Assembly (NCBI RefSeq): GCF_900156265.1
Contig: NZ_FTNE01000003.1
Location: 1-64,000 of the forward strand
Length of the DNA: 64,000 nt
Direction of reading: 5' to 3'
Source of the DNA: Acidiphilium rubrum
GTDB lineage: Bacteria; Pseudomonadota; Alphaproteobacteria; Acetobacterales; Acetobacteraceae
Shown: in pieces, positions 8,551 through 17,080 of the stretch
Position numbering within the stretch: position 1 is the stretch's first letter
How the letters are laid out: each line of letters opens with the position of its first letter
Notes under the pieces: model-generated
What the model was told of the DNA's origin: nothing
The model's input: the letters and a program-made list of their open reading frames with translations, nothing else
Database searches by the model: none
Made by a program: the position numbers and the translations under genes

Positions 8551-9050
8551 ATGAGTTCCCCTGAAATACGTCGTCTTAACAAATCGAAGGCCCTCGATTA
8601 TCGGACCATCCGTCTTGATGCGCTCAAGCGCTCTCCGGACGCTTTCGGATCGACCTATGAAATAGAGGCGGCTCGAATGATTGAAGAGTTCGAACAAAGA
8701 TTGACTGATACAGTTGTTTTCGGTGCGTATTTAGGGTCCACAATCGTTGGAATGGCTGGATTTATAAGACAGGTTGGACAAAACATTATCACAAAGCAGT
8801 CCTTTGGGGCATGTATGTTCAACCCGAATTTCGTGGTAACGGTATTGGAAGTGCGATTATTAGCGAACTTATTTTATTTTCTAAAACGATGGTTGAACAA
8901 ATCACTTTGACCGTGGTGAAGGACAATGAATCAGCAGTTGCGCTTTATCGGAAGTTTGGTTTTCAGGTCTATGGGACTGAGCCACGAGCATTGAAAAGCC
9001 CATCCGGTTACGTAGACGAAATTCTAATGATAAAATTTTTAAATAATTAA
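8551..9050 (+). pseudogene. GNAT N-acetyltransferase, frameshifted
   Basis: One GNAT domain is split over two frames. Frame 1 from ATG 8551 gives MSSPEIRRLNKSKALDYRTI and runs through AGFIRQVGQNI. The other frame supplies the rest from YHKAVLWGMYVQPEFRGNGIG (acetyl-CoA loop, R/Q-x-x-G-x-G/A) to NESAVALYRKFGFQVYGTEP, ending at 9050. The switch must fall near 8781-8792, next to an AAAA run, so a single-base indel explains it. The gene is clearly AT-richer than the surrounding chromosome, which suggests recent transfer. It could be a sequencing error, or be rescued by frameshifting, but a dead gene is the simplest reading. Confidence 0.8.
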
Positions 9051-9375
9051 TATAGAATTGAATTATAGGTGAAAAATAATTGCGCGTTGATTATGTCGCG
9101 CAAAATTCACGCTCAATAAGGTCATTTACTTTTATCCGTAGAACCCTATTTCTTGACCATTGCAAAATCGCGTGCCCGGATACGGTCAGTGACCATCACC
9201 GAAAAGAGCACGTCGGTAGCACGGATATGGTGGTGAGCCCTTCCGTACCCAACCGCTCTCACCAGGCTTCAACCTTCTCGTCTTCCGCTAAATTCGCCTC
9301 CAAATCCTTGGCAACACGGCGGCATTTGGCGCGCTTGGCGTCGGTTCGTTCGATGTCTTGCGGCGGCTACGTCTG
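9051..9375. other. Non-coding stretch between GNAT pseudogene and Pro-rich protein gene
   Basis: AT-rich for the first 70 bases, then normal GC. No supported gene. On the minus strand about 9264-9355 reads DIERTDAKRAKCRRVAKDLE and so on to EAW-stop with coding-like composition, but it has in-frame stops just upstream and no start, so it may be a gene relic. Confidence 0.4.
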
Positions 9376-10023
9376 CTATATTGTTTCGTATTCGTAATGA
9401 AATAGCTGTGGTGGGGCGGTGGGCTCGGTGTGGGTTGATATTTGTCGGTCCCGGTCCTCCGATGTTTCCGGAACCCAAGCGGTGACCCAGGCGGTGGGAG
9501 GGACGCTGGGCGGCGCGGCGGGCGGGGGTTCGGGTTCGTGGTGCGCGGGTTCGGGTTGGGTTGGTTGGGGGATGGCGAGGATGGCCGGGCGTTCGATGCC
9601 GAGGGCTTCGAACAGGGGGCGGAGGATGCGGCCGATGGCGGGGTTGGTTTCGATCAGCTCGGCCATCGTGGGATCGGCGAGCAGGTCGTGGAGTTGCTGG
9701 GCGGGGTAGGTGACGGCGGCGGGCATGTCGTGCGTGCCGGGGAAGACGCGGGGCAGCCAGCCGAAGCCATCCGGCAGGGATGGGCGTTTGGCGCGGTTGG
9801 GCTTGGCTGGCGTGAGGCGCTTCCGGCTTGAGGTGGGGCCGCGCAGGACAGCGCGCGCGAAGCGGGCGGCGATGCCGGTGAGGCGTTGCCAGATGGCGAT
9901 GATTTTGGCCCCCGGAAGGTGTTGCGCGTGGCCCTGGTTGACGGCGATTTCGGCCAGCATCGCCATGATGAGGGCGAAGCGGTCGAGCAGTGAGATCGTC
10001 AGAGGGGTTGGGTTGGTGCGCAC
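9376..10023 (-). CDS. Unrecognised Pro-rich protein, paralogue of 56145-56729
   Basis: 215 aa, no family recognised. Residues about 10-60 are helical (DRFALIMAMLAEIAVNQG, then IWQRLTGIAARFARAVLRG), followed by a basic linker, a conserved block KRPSLPDGFGWLPRVFP, then LLADPTMAELIETNP and IGRILRPLFEALGIERP, and a long Pro/Glu-rich acidic tail. The same blocks in the same order occur in the protein at 56145-56729. No signal peptide or clear membrane span. Starts at GTG 10023; the paralogue also starts at GTG, with the same 37-base distance to a shared upstream repeat, which supports this start. Function unknown. Confidence 0.75.
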   Translation of the reverse strand: MRTNPTPLTISLLDRFALIMAMLAEIAVNQGHAQHLPGAKIIAIWQRLTGIAARFARAVLRGPTSSRKRLTPAKPNRAKRPSLPDGFGWLPRVFPGTHDMPAAVTYPAQQLHDLLADPTMAELIETNPAIGRILRPLFEALGIERPAILAIPQPTQPEPAHHEPEPPPAAPPSVPPTAWVTAWVPETSEDRDRQISTHTEPTAPPQLFHYEYETI

Positions 10024-10059
10024 CAGGGGAGCTAAGCATGGTGGGCGGGGGGTGAGAAA

Positions 10060-10083
10060 GGGTTTTGTTAGGGGTTACGTTAG
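10060..10083 (-). promoter_or_regulatory. Tandem 12-bp repeat upstream of Pro-rich protein gene
   Basis: On the plus strand GGGTTTTGTTAG (10060-10071) is followed directly by GGGTTACGTTAG (10072-10083). In the gene's direction this reads CTAAC-N7-CTAAC. The paralogue at 56 kb has GCGTTTTGTTAG and CGTTTTTGTTAG at exactly the same distance from its GTG. Conservation between copies, when the spacer bases differ, suggests a regulator-binding site or promoter part. Confidence 0.6.
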
Positions 10084-10110
10084 AATCTTGGGTTTGAGCG
10101 GTGGCCGGGC

Positions 10111-10138
10111 TGGATCGCCGCGCTGCGCTCGCGATGAC
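10111..10138. repeat. REP-like palindromic element
   Basis: TGGATCGCCGCGCTGCGCTCGCGATGAC has palindromic outer arms (ATCGC/GCGAT) around an inner GCGC-T-GCGC. It resembles the widespread REP-type TGGAT...CGATGAC repeats. A diverged version (TGGATTGCATCGCC ... CTCGCGATGAC) lies at the equivalent place upstream of the paralogous gene, 56816-56850. Confidence 0.6.
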
Positions 10139-10193
10139 GTGTTGGGGTCCTGGCTGGGCATCGGCGGTTCCAACAGCAACAGCCCAGATTAAC

Positions 10194-10240
10194 AAAGTTT
10201 TTTTTGCTTCTTTTTTGTTCACAAAAAAGAAGACTCTTCC
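10194..10240 (-). repeat. Hairpin repeat, single copy, reverse orientation
   Basis: Read on the minus strand: GGAAGAGT, stem CTTCTTTTTTGT-GA-ACAAAAAAGAAG, then CAAAAAAAACTTT. It lies 52 bases after the phoX stop, with its GGAAG end towards that gene. The flanking plus-strand sequence CCAACAGCAACAGCCCAGAT matches the centre of the 54.6-kb composite (CCAACAGCACAGTCCCAAAG), so this is half of the composite element. Confidence 0.8.
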
Positions 10241-10292
10241 TTCCGCGTCTGTCTTGCTTGTGTTCAGTCCGTATAACAGCCTGAAGTCGGCC

Positions 10293-11876
10293 TCACCGCG
10301 CCAGTGCCACCAGCGTCGTCTGCGGTGGCATGCCGGGCTGGACCGTGGGCCAGCGGGTTGCCGGATTGGCGAAGCTTGCGTTCGGTGTGGCGCCGGGGTG
10401 CCGGGCGACGGTGAATATCGTGTGTCCCAGCGGGCCGAACGCTGCCGCGCCGATCGCGCCACCGATCGGGGCGAGGTAGAGTTCGGTCAGCGCGTATCGG
10501 TCGTAGCCTGTAACGTCCATCACGAACAATCCATCGGCGGTGTCGCTGACCGCGCCGCCTTGGTCGGTGCCGACGTACAGGCGGTTGGCCGGACCGAAAT
10601 TCAGGGAATAGGGCGCGCGCAACCAGGCTTGCGATCCTGCACCGTAGCGGGCCGAGGGGTCGGTGGTGGGGTCGCCGCCGAGCAGCGCGACCTCGCCGGT
10701 GAAGCGCGAGGCGGCGAGATCGCCGCCGGTTGGCCGGAGCGCCAGAATATGGCCGCCGCCGTTGCCGGCGCGTGGATTGAGCGCGTCAACCTGGTTCACG
10801 CCGCGACCCGGATTGCCGGAGCACGCGAGGTAAACCGTCCGGTCCGGCCCGATCGCGAGGCCGGCCGGCGCATCGAACCGCGCGCCGTGCCGCCCGGCGG
10901 AGAGTGTTGCGGTGATGCTGGGCAGCCCCTCCGGCAGGTCGTGCCAGACGATCGATGTGCCTTCGATCGTCGCCACGGACAGCGTGCCGGCGTCGAGTGC
11001 GGCGCTGCCGTCGCCGATCGGTGCTGCGCCTTTGAAGCGGAACAGGCGGCCGATCGGCGCGTCCTCGGTCATGAAGACCACGGCCGAGCCATCGGCTGCG
11101 ATGCCTGCCGCCACGCCGGCGCGCGGCATTCGGCCCAGCGCGGTGCGTTTGGCGGGGAACGAGGTCGGGCTCAGCGCATCGAGTTCGACCACCCAGCCGA
11201 AGCCGGCGCCGACGGTGGGCGCCGCGAAGCCTGCGGTGCGGCCGGCCAGACGGGTGACCCAGGTATCGGTCCGGCCTTCGGGCAGCAGCACGGTGTTCCA
11301 CGGCGTGACGCAGCCGAGTCCCGGTGCCAGCACGCCTTGCACGCTCGCGCCGATTGTGCTCGCCGCCGGCCCGGTGATCGTGCAGAGCGTGCCATCGGTG
11401 ATCCGGCGGGACTGATAGCCGCCGTCCACCACCACCCAGCGGCCGCCGCGCTGCGACAAATTCAGCACCGATGCGCCCTGGAGCTTGCCGGCAATCCGTG
11501 GCTGATCGCGCCCGCCGGGGAACACCATGCGCGGCGATACATCCGGGTGGCTGACCACCATGACGAGCCGCGCGATGCCGTCCTCGGCCTGCGGCGGTGT
11601 GACGATGCCGGCGATGATGCCATCCCAGCCGAATTGGCGCGCGGCCTCGGCTTCGGTCAGGCGGTTCGGGGTGAACGGCGGCGCGTTGGCCAGGACCGGA
11701 TCACCCCAGCGGATGATCACGTCCCGGCGCAATCCTTCCGCCACCACATCGTTCAATTGCGGCGATTCGGGGTCGGCACCTTGCAGCAGGGGCGATATGG
11801 TTTGCGCCCAGGCGCGGGCCGGCACCGCCAAGGGTGCCAGCGCCACGCCCGCCATCAGGCTACGCCGCGTCGCCAT
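10293..11876 (-). CDS. PhoX-family (DUF839) phosphatase-like protein, Tat-exported
   Basis: 527 aa. The N terminus MATRRSLMAGVALAPLAVPARAWAQ is a Tat-type signal, so the mature protein is periplasmic. The body carries PhoX/DUF839 marks: FGWDGIIAGIVTP, SHPDVSPRMVFPGG, CVTPWNTVLLPEGRT and a late beta-propeller region with GTDQGGAVSDTADGLFV. Known members are Ca/Fe-dependent phosphomonoesterases; whether this one keeps the catalytic metal set cannot be checked by eye. It starts 3 bases after the bamE stop, so the two form an operon. A hairpin repeat 52 bases downstream probably marks the transcript end. Confidence 0.78.
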   Translation of the reverse strand: MATRRSLMAGVALAPLAVPARAWAQTISPLLQGADPESPQLNDVVAEGLRRDVIIRWGDPVLANAPPFTPNRLTEAEAARQFGWDGIIAGIVTPPQAEDGIARLVMVVSHPDVSPRMVFPGGRDQPRIAGKLQGASVLNLSQRGGRWVVVDGGYQSRRITDGTLCTITGPAASTIGASVQGVLAPGLGCVTPWNTVLLPEGRTDTWVTRLAGRTAGFAAPTVGAGFGWVVELDALSPTSFPAKRTALGRMPRAGVAAGIAADGSAVVFMTEDAPIGRLFRFKGAAPIGDGSAALDAGTLSVATIEGTSIVWHDLPEGLPSITATLSAGRHGARFDAPAGLAIGPDRTVYLACSGNPGRGVNQVDALNPRAGNGGGHILALRPTGGDLAASRFTGEVALLGGDPTTDPSARYGAGSQAWLRAPYSLNFGPANRLYVGTDQGGAVSDTADGLFVMDVTGYDRYALTELYLAPIGGAIGAAAFGPLGHTIFTVARHPGATPNASFANPATRWPTVQPGMPPQTTLVALAR

Positions 11877-11879
11877 GGC

Positions 11880-12416
11880 TCAGAACCCCGACAATCCGCT
11901 GTTGCCGCTGGCACCGCCGATATCGCTCTGGCCGCCGCTGCCGAACCCGCCGGCGCCGGTGCCGCCGAGCGGATTATAGTGCCCGACGCCGCCGACCAGC
12001 TGCTGGAACAGGCTCGCGTGGCCGCCCGGGGCGGGGGTGTGGCCGCTTGCCATCGCCACGTTGACGGCCGCTTTCTTGCCGACGTCGTGGATCGATTGGA
12101 GCACGCCGGCATTATTGAAGGTGAGTTTGACGACTTTTTGTTTCAGGACACCCTGGGTCTGGCCGATCCGCCGCTTGGTGACCTGGCTGACGTAGAGCCA
12201 TTGATTCCGGTCGAACGTTTCATGCAGGGTCGGCGAGCCGAGCAGCGCGGTTGCATCGGCTTCGGTCGAGACGCCGGGGGTCAGCTGTTTGATCGCGTGG
12301 GCCGAAACGTCGTTGCCGCGATAATGCGGTGCCGCCGAAAATATCGCACATCCGCCGAGCGCCGGCAGCAGCAGCAGGGGCAACAGACGGTGGAGCTTGA
12401 TGGCTGGTTTGCGCAC
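11880..12416 (-). CDS. bamE: Outer-membrane assembly lipoprotein, BamE/SmpA-OmlA family
   Basis: 178 aa with a lipoprotein signal (LLPLLLLPALGGC, Cys about residue 23). The BamE-like domain follows: LTPGVSTEADATALLGSPTLHETFDRN and NQWLYVSQVTKRR, the fold that helps the BAM complex insert outer-membrane proteins. The Gly/Ser-rich C-terminal tail is longer than in enteric BamE. Upstream it is divergent from the DUF177 gene; downstream it is joined to phoX. Confidence 0.85.
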   Translation of the reverse strand: MRKPAIKLHRLLPLLLLPALGGCAIFSAAPHYRGNDVSAHAIKQLTPGVSTEADATALLGSPTLHETFDRNQWLYVSQVTKRRIGQTQGVLKQKVVKLTFNNAGVLQSIHDVGKKAAVNVAMASGHTPAPGGHASLFQQLVGGVGHYNPLGGTGAGGFGSGGQSDIGGASGNSGLSGF

Positions 12417-12554
12417 GCGGCTCGATCCTTACGATAGAAACGTTGGTGATATCAGGCTGTGCGGCCTGATGGCGGTGCCGCCGGCCGCATGCCCATGATC
12501 GCCGGTTCTATGGGCGAGCTTCCCGCTTCGCGCAAGATGCGACATGATCGCGCC

Positions 12555-13127
12555 ATGACCGACACGCCAGACCCTATTCTGTCCCATAGTTTCGACCTGT
12601 CGCGAGTCGCCGATGTGCGGCGTCGCGATCCGGCGACCGAGATCAGCATCACCGCGACCGAAGCGCAATGCGCCGCGATCGCCGCCGGCTTTGGCGTGCC
12701 GGGGATTGCGGCGCTCAGCGGCAGTTTCGCGCTCCGCCGCGCGCCGGATGGGCTGGTGCACGCGACACTGACGCTGCGCGCAAGGGTTACCCAGACCTGC
12801 GTTGTTACCATCGAGCCGTTCGAACAGGATGTTGCGGAACGGGCAGAGCTGATTTTGCTCACCGAAGCGCAGGCCGCGGCGCGGCGCGATGCGGGCGCGG
12901 ACGAAGCAATCGACCCCGACGCGCCGGATGATATTATCGCCACCGGCACCATCATCGATCTGGGTGCGATTCTCACCGAGCAACTCGCCCTCGCGCTCGA
13001 CCCGTATCCCCGCAAGCCCGATGCGGCGATTCCGGCTGATTTTGCACCCCAGCGCGAAAGCAAGTTCAGCGCCCTCGCGCAGCTGCGCGATATTGCGAAT
13101 GCTGCCGGAAAGCCGCGCCCGGAATGA
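12555..13127 (+). CDS. yceD: DUF177 / YceD-family protein
   Basis: 190 aa, YceD/DUF177 family, almost always encoded just before rpmF, as here. Family hallmark is the central RVTQTCVVTIEPFEQDV, followed by an acidic stretch (DEAIDPDAPDDII) and GAILTEQLALALDPYPRKP. Members are implicated in 23S rRNA or ribosome metabolism and plastid homologues affect rRNA. ATG 12555 (MTDTPDP) is the most likely start; ATG 12537 is an alternative. First gene of the rpmF-plsX-fabH-ihfA-merR block. Confidence 0.88.
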   Translation: MTDTPDPILSHSFDLSRVADVRRRDPATEISITATEAQCAAIAAGFGVPGIAALSGSFALRRAPDGLVHATLTLRARVTQTCVVTIEPFEQDVAERAELILLTEAQAAARRDAGADEAIDPDAPDDIIATGTIIDLGAILTEQLALALDPYPRKPDAAIPADFAPQRESKFSALAQLRDIANAAGKPRPE

Positions 13128-13243
13128 GGCGCGGCGCTTGCCGGGTTGGAGTGCCTCTGCTAGACGGCGTGGTCTTGAACCACCCCCATCACGGGGCGGT
13201 CGCGCATTGCTGCGCCGCCGATACATGAGATACGAGAGTTGAT

Positions 13244-13447
13244 ATGGCCGTACCCAAGCGTAAAACCAGCCCGTCCCGCAAAGGCATGCGCCGGAGCCAT
13301 CAGGCCCTGGTGATCCAGCCGCACGCCGAGTGCAGCAATTGCGGCGAACTGAAGCGCCCGCATCACGTCTGCGGCCATTGCGGCCATTACGACGGTCGGG
13401 AAGTCGTTGCCGCCGGCAAGGACATCAAGGGCACGGTCCGGGTCTGA
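13244..13447 (+). CDS. rpmF: 50S ribosomal protein L32
   Basis: 67 aa, begins [20 protein letters not shown], the L32 signature, with a zinc ribbon made by CSNCGE and CGHCGHYD. It belongs to the large ribosomal subunit near the exit-tunnel region. Placed between DUF177 and plsX, the common bacterial order linking ribosome and membrane-lipid synthesis. Confidence 0.98.
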   Translation: MAVPKRKTSPSRKGMRRSHQALVIQPHAECSNCGELKRPHHVCGHCGHYDGREVVAAGKDIKGTVRV

Positions 13448-13492
13448 TCTTCCATTGATCGCGCCACCAAAGCCGCCGCGCCAGGCGCGATC

Positions 13493-14647
13493 ATGACATC
13501 CGAAGCCAACCAACCTGTCGCAGCGGCACCGCAAGCTGGCCGTGCGGAGGGTGTTGATGCGGCCGACGCCTCGGGCGTTCTGGCGGTTGACGCCATGGGC
13601 GGCGATCATGCGCCGGATGTCATTATCGCGGGACTCGATATTGCGGCCGAGCGCCATCCCAAGGCGATCTTTCATGTGTTCGGCGACGCTGCGCTGATCG
13701 AGCCGCTGGTGCGCGCCTCGAAGCGGCTGGCGGCCCGGGTTGTCGTGCACGGGACCTCCGAAATCATTGCGGATGATCTGAAACCCACCGCCGCGCTGCG
13801 CCTGCGCGACGCCTCGATGCGCCGGGCGATCGATGCGGTCGCCAGCGGGGAGGCCGCCGGCATCATTTCGGCCGGCAACACCGGGGCCATGCTCGCGCTC
13901 GCCAAAATCGTGATCAAGACCATGGCGGGCATCGATCGTCCGGCGATGGCCGCCATCGGCCCGTCCGCCAAGGGCGATGTCGTGATGCTCGACCTGGGTG
14001 CCAACATGGTCTGTGACGCCCGCAACCTGGTTGAATTCGCGGTTATGGGCGAAATGTTCGCCCGCACCGTGCTCGGCCTGCCGAAACCCACCATCGGCCT
14101 GCTCAACGTCGGCTCGGAGGAGATGAAGGGCGACGAGACGCTGAAACGCGCCGCCGAAGCCCTGCGCGCCGGCCCGATCGGGCCGCAATTCCACGGCTTC
14201 GTCGAAGGGCATGATATCGCGGGCGGCACCGTCGATGTTGTCGTTACCGATGGTTTTACCGGCAATGTCGCGCTGAAAACCGGCGAGGGTGCGCTTCGCC
14301 TGGTCGGCGATTTGCTCAAGCGCGTCTTTACCGCGAGCCTCGCCGCCAAACTCGCCTATCTGTTGGCCAAACCCGGCCTCAACCGCCTGCGCGAATGGCT
14401 CGATCCGCGCCGCTACAACGGTGCGGTTCTGCTCGGCCTCAACGGCGTTGTGGTCAAATCGCACGGCGGCACCGATGCCGAAGGCTTTGCCCATGCCGTC
14501 GACGTTGCCATGGACATGATCGTGAACCGCTTCAACGAACGCATCAAGGACGGTTTGGGCCAGCACGACAACCGCGACGCTTTGGTCGCCGATGCCGCGC
14601 CGCGAATCGCCCCCCTCCCCGCCCCGCCGATCGCCTCTGCCGGATGA
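13493..14647 (+). CDS. plsX: Phosphate acyltransferase PlsX
   Basis: 384 aa. PlsX makes acyl-phosphate from acyl-ACP for phospholipid synthesis, working at the inner face of the membrane. Landmarks: LAVDAMGGDHAPDVII (about residues 30-45), ISAGNTGAMLALA, LLNVGSEEMKGDE, VVTDGFTGNVALKTGEG and the C-terminal YNGAVLLGLNGVVVKSHGG. The first 30 residues are a non-conserved Ala-rich extension, so a later start is possible, but no better-placed start is obvious. Stop overlaps the fabH start (ATGA). Confidence 0.96.
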   Translation: MTSEANQPVAAAPQAGRAEGVDAADASGVLAVDAMGGDHAPDVIIAGLDIAAERHPKAIFHVFGDAALIEPLVRASKRLAARVVVHGTSEIIADDLKPTAALRLRDASMRRAIDAVASGEAAGIISAGNTGAMLALAKIVIKTMAGIDRPAMAAIGPSAKGDVVMLDLGANMVCDARNLVEFAVMGEMFARTVLGLPKPTIGLLNVGSEEMKGDETLKRAAEALRAGPIGPQFHGFVEGHDIAGGTVDVVVTDGFTGNVALKTGEGALRLVGDLLKRVFTASLAAKLAYLLAKPGLNRLREWLDPRRYNGAVLLGLNGVVVKSHGGTDAEGFAHAVDVAMDMIVNRFNERIKDGLGQHDNRDALVADAAPRIAPLPAPPIASAG

Positions 14648-15612
14648 CCAAGCCGCACACCACGCTGGATGGCGTCGGCGGGTATCTGCCGGAACGCATC
14701 GTCACCAATGACGACCTCGCCACCCGCATCGATACTTCGGACGCGTGGATTCGCGAACGCACCGGCATCACCATGCGGCATATCGCGGGACCGCACGAAA
14801 CCGCCACGTTCATGGGCGAACAGGCCGCCCGGCGCGCGCTGACCCGCGCCGGTGCGACGGCCGAGGACGTCGATGCCATCATTGTCGCGACCGCGACACC
14901 CGACCAGGGCTTCCCGGCCACCGCCGTCAGCATTCAGCACGCGCTCGGTGTAACCGGTGGTTTCGCGTTCGATATTTCGGCGGCGTGCTCGGGCTTCGTT
15001 TACGCGCTCGCGGTGGCGGATGCGATGATCCGCGCCGGGCAGTGCCGCGGCGTTCTGATCATTGGCACCGAAGTCTACTCCCGCATCCTCAACTGGCAGG
15101 ACCGCGGCACCTGCGTGCTGTTCGGCGATGGCGCGGGTGCGGCGTTTCTACGCGCCAACACAAACGGTGCGGATCGCGGCGTGATTTCCACGCATATCCA
15201 TGCCGATGGCCGCTACGGCGATATTCTGTATATCGACGGCGCCACCGGCCAGACCGCCAAACCCCAGCATCTGGTCATGAACGGCCGCGAAGTGTTTCGC
15301 CACGCTGTGCCAAAACTCGCCGGTGCGGTCGATGAGGCGCTCAAGGCCAACAACCTCAGTCACACCGATATCGATTGGCTGGTGCCGCATCAGGCGAACC
15401 GGCGCATCATCGATGCCATGGGCAAACGCCTGAACCTCGGGCCGGACCAGGTTGTCGTCACCGTCGATCGCCACGCCAATACCTCGGCCGCCTCGATCCC
15501 GCTGGCGCTGGACGATGCCATCACCGACGGCCGCATCAAACCCGGCCATCTCGTGCTGATCGAGGCGCTCGGCGGCGGGCTGACCTGGGGCTCCGCGCTG
15601 ATCCGGATGTGA
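14644..15612 (+). CDS. fabH: 3-oxoacyl-ACP synthase III (KAS III)
   Basis: 322 aa. FabH condenses acetyl-CoA with malonyl-ACP to start fatty acid synthesis. The catalytic triad is visible: Cys115 in ISAACSGF, His in VPHQANRRI and Asn in RHANTSAAS. N-terminal VGGYLPERIVTNDDL and SDAWIRERTGI are typical. Start ATG 14644 overlaps the plsX stop by four bases, which implies coupled translation. Confidence 0.97.
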   Translation: MTKPHTTLDGVGGYLPERIVTNDDLATRIDTSDAWIRERTGITMRHIAGPHETATFMGEQAARRALTRAGATAEDVDAIIVATATPDQGFPATAVSIQHALGVTGGFAFDISAACSGFVYALAVADAMIRAGQCRGVLIIGTEVYSRILNWQDRGTCVLFGDGAGAAFLRANTNGADRGVISTHIHADGRYGDILYIDGATGQTAKPQHLVMNGREVFRHAVPKLAGAVDEALKANNLSHTDIDWLVPHQANRRIIDAMGKRLNLGPDQVVVTVDRHANTSAASIPLALDDAITDGRIKPGHLVLIEALGGGLTWGSALIRM

Positions 15613-15785
15613 TCGGGCAGCTCGGCGGAGTGGGAGCGCTGGACACCCGATCTGGCTCACCAACCGAGACACCGCCGCCTGTCCCAATCAGTGCGAAATC
15701 GTATTTTTTCTTTGATTTCCAGCGACTTTGGTAGGGAGGCCGACATTTCGGTTGACCCGGTTGGCTTTCTTGCTAATCTTGTTTC

Positions 15786-16097
15786 ATGGGCACATTAACG
15801 CGCGCGGGTCTGGCGGAATCGATTTATGCAGCGGTCGGTCTGTCGCGCAACGAGAGTGCGGCGTTATTGGAATCGGTGTTGGACCGGATGAAGACGGCGC
15901 TGGCCGAGGGTGATTCCATTAAAATCAGTGGCTTCGGCACCTTCTCGGTCCGCCAGAAGGGCCGGCGGATTGGCCGCAACCCCAAAACCGGGGATGAGGT
16001 GCCGATCCTGCCGCGCCGGGTCCTGATTTTCCGGGCGAGCCAGATCCTGCGCGAGGCCGTCGATCATGGCGTGCCGGATGGGGCCGTGCGGTCTTGA
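15786..16097 (+). CDS. ihfA: Integration host factor alpha subunit
   Basis: 103 aa HU/IHF-fold DNA-bending protein. [20 protein letters not shown] matches the IHF-alpha N terminus, and the DNA-binding arm [23 protein letters not shown] carries the intercalating Pro region. Lies 173 bases after fabH, in the usual fabH-ihfA-merR order. The merR start codon overlaps its stop. Confidence 0.95.
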   Translation: MGTLTRAGLAESIYAAVGLSRNESAALLESVLDRMKTALAEGDSIKISGFGTFSVRQKGRRIGRNPKTGDEVPILPRRVLIFRASQILREAVDHGVPDGAVRS

Positions 16098-16684
16098 ACG
16101 GCGAGACCGGCCCGATGCTGGCCGAAAATGACGAGTCCCGCGGCCGTACCCGCAAATCGGCCGATGCCTACCGCACGATCAGCGAGGTCGCGGATGAGTT
16201 GCACGTCCCTCAGCACGTCCTGCGCTTCTGGGAAACGAAATTCCCCCGCATCAAACCCCTGAAACGCGGCGGCGGCCGCCGCTACTATCGGCCGGATGAT
16301 GTCGTGCTGCTCCGCCGCATCGCGAATTTGCTTTACATTCAAGGCTATACGATCAAGGGCGTCCAACGCCTCCTCAAGGAAGGCGGCGGCGCCCTGCACG
16401 ACGAAATCCCGCCCGCCTCTGAGGAAGAGCGCGCCGCCGCCGCCGCCGAACGCGCCCAGACGTCCGTCCTCGCCGCCAGCACGCCGCCGCGCGCCGATGT
16501 CCCGGAATTGCCGATCCACCACACACCGCCCGCACAAGCCACAACGCCAGCACGGCCCCAAGCCCTCACGACCGACCTCGAGTCGATGCTCGCCCGCAGC
16601 CACCACATCAACACCATCCTGCGCACGACACTCCAAACCACCCTCGCCGAACTCGAACACCTCCGCGCCCGCCTGACCGGCTGA
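16094..16684 (+). CDS. MerR-family transcriptional regulator
   Basis: 196 aa from TTG 16094, overlapping the ihfA stop; ATG 16115 (MLAENDES) would give 189 aa. The MerR HTH is clear: [25 protein letters not shown], the [18 protein letters not shown] wing, and [14 protein letters not shown]. No metal-binding cysteines, and the C-terminal half is a Pro/Ala-rich linker plus a helix for dimerisation. This is the alphaproteobacterial regulator always found behind ihfA; its targets are not established from sequence. Confidence 0.9.
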   Translation: MNGETGPMLAENDESRGRTRKSADAYRTISEVADELHVPQHVLRFWETKFPRIKPLKRGGGRRYYRPDDVVLLRRIANLLYIQGYTIKGVQRLLKEGGGALHDEIPPASEEERAAAAAERAQTSVLAASTPPRADVPELPIHHTPPAQATTPARPQALTTDLESMLARSHHINTILRTTLQTTLAELEHLRARLTG

Positions 16685-16694
16685 TGCCGGACAT

Positions 16695-16933
16695 GGGTGG
16701 GGTGGCTTTCGGGCAAGCAAGGCCAGGGGCTCTGCCCCTGGACCCCGTTAAAGGCGGAGTCTTTAAAATCCATTAGTTTTAGGCAAGGGGAGGGCGACAC
16801 AGGCCAGATCGACGGAACCACCGAGGCAGCGCCCTCCCCTTGCCTAAAACTAGCGGGTTCTAAGGGCTCCGCCCTTAGTGGGGGTCGAGGGGGCAAAGCC
16901 CCCCGCCTTGCTTGCCCGAAAGCCACCCCACCC
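16695..16933. repeat. 239-bp imperfect palindromic element
   Basis: The left arm (from GGGTGGGGTGGCTTTCGGGC, 16695) is answered by the right arm ending GCCCGAAAGCCACCCCACCC (16933). Arms of roughly 100 bases surround a loop of about 30. Each arm holds its own small hairpins, such as CCAGGGGCTCTGCCCCTGG on the left and GGGGGCAAAGCCCCC on the right. The inner arms are TTTTAGGCAAGGGGAGGGC and GCCCTCCCCTTGCCTAAAA. It separates the merR gene from tRNA-Pro and could end transcription in both directions. A shrunken relative lies at 28041-28076. Confidence 0.85.
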
Positions 16934-17002
16934 TCGGCCTGTGCATCGCCGGGGTGGTGGGGGTTTGCCCTTGGGTGATCTACTTGCTAAGGACCGTGTC
17001 GT

Positions 17003-17079
17003 CGGAGCGTAGCGCAGCCTGGTAGCGCATCAGTCTGGGGGACTGGGGGTCGTGGGTTCGAATCCCGCCGCTCCGACCA
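17003..17079 (+). tRNA. tRNA-Pro (anticodon GGG)
   Basis: 77 nt. Acceptor CGGAGCG pairs with CGCTCCG, discriminator A and encoded CCA at the 3' end. Anticodon arm TCAGT-CTGGGGG-ACTGG gives GGG, reading CCC and CCU proline codons. T loop TTCGAAT is standard. Its 3' end lies one base from the stop of the convergent peptidase gene. Confidence 0.97.
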
Positions 17080-17080
17080 T

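Noticed and set aside
8446-8697. Minus-strand open frame of 83 codons
   Set aside because: Antisense to the GNAT pseudogene, no homology pattern, no ribosome site.
9264-9355. Minus-strand coding-like stretch ending EAW-stop
   Set aside because: Stops upstream and no start codon; at best a gene relic.
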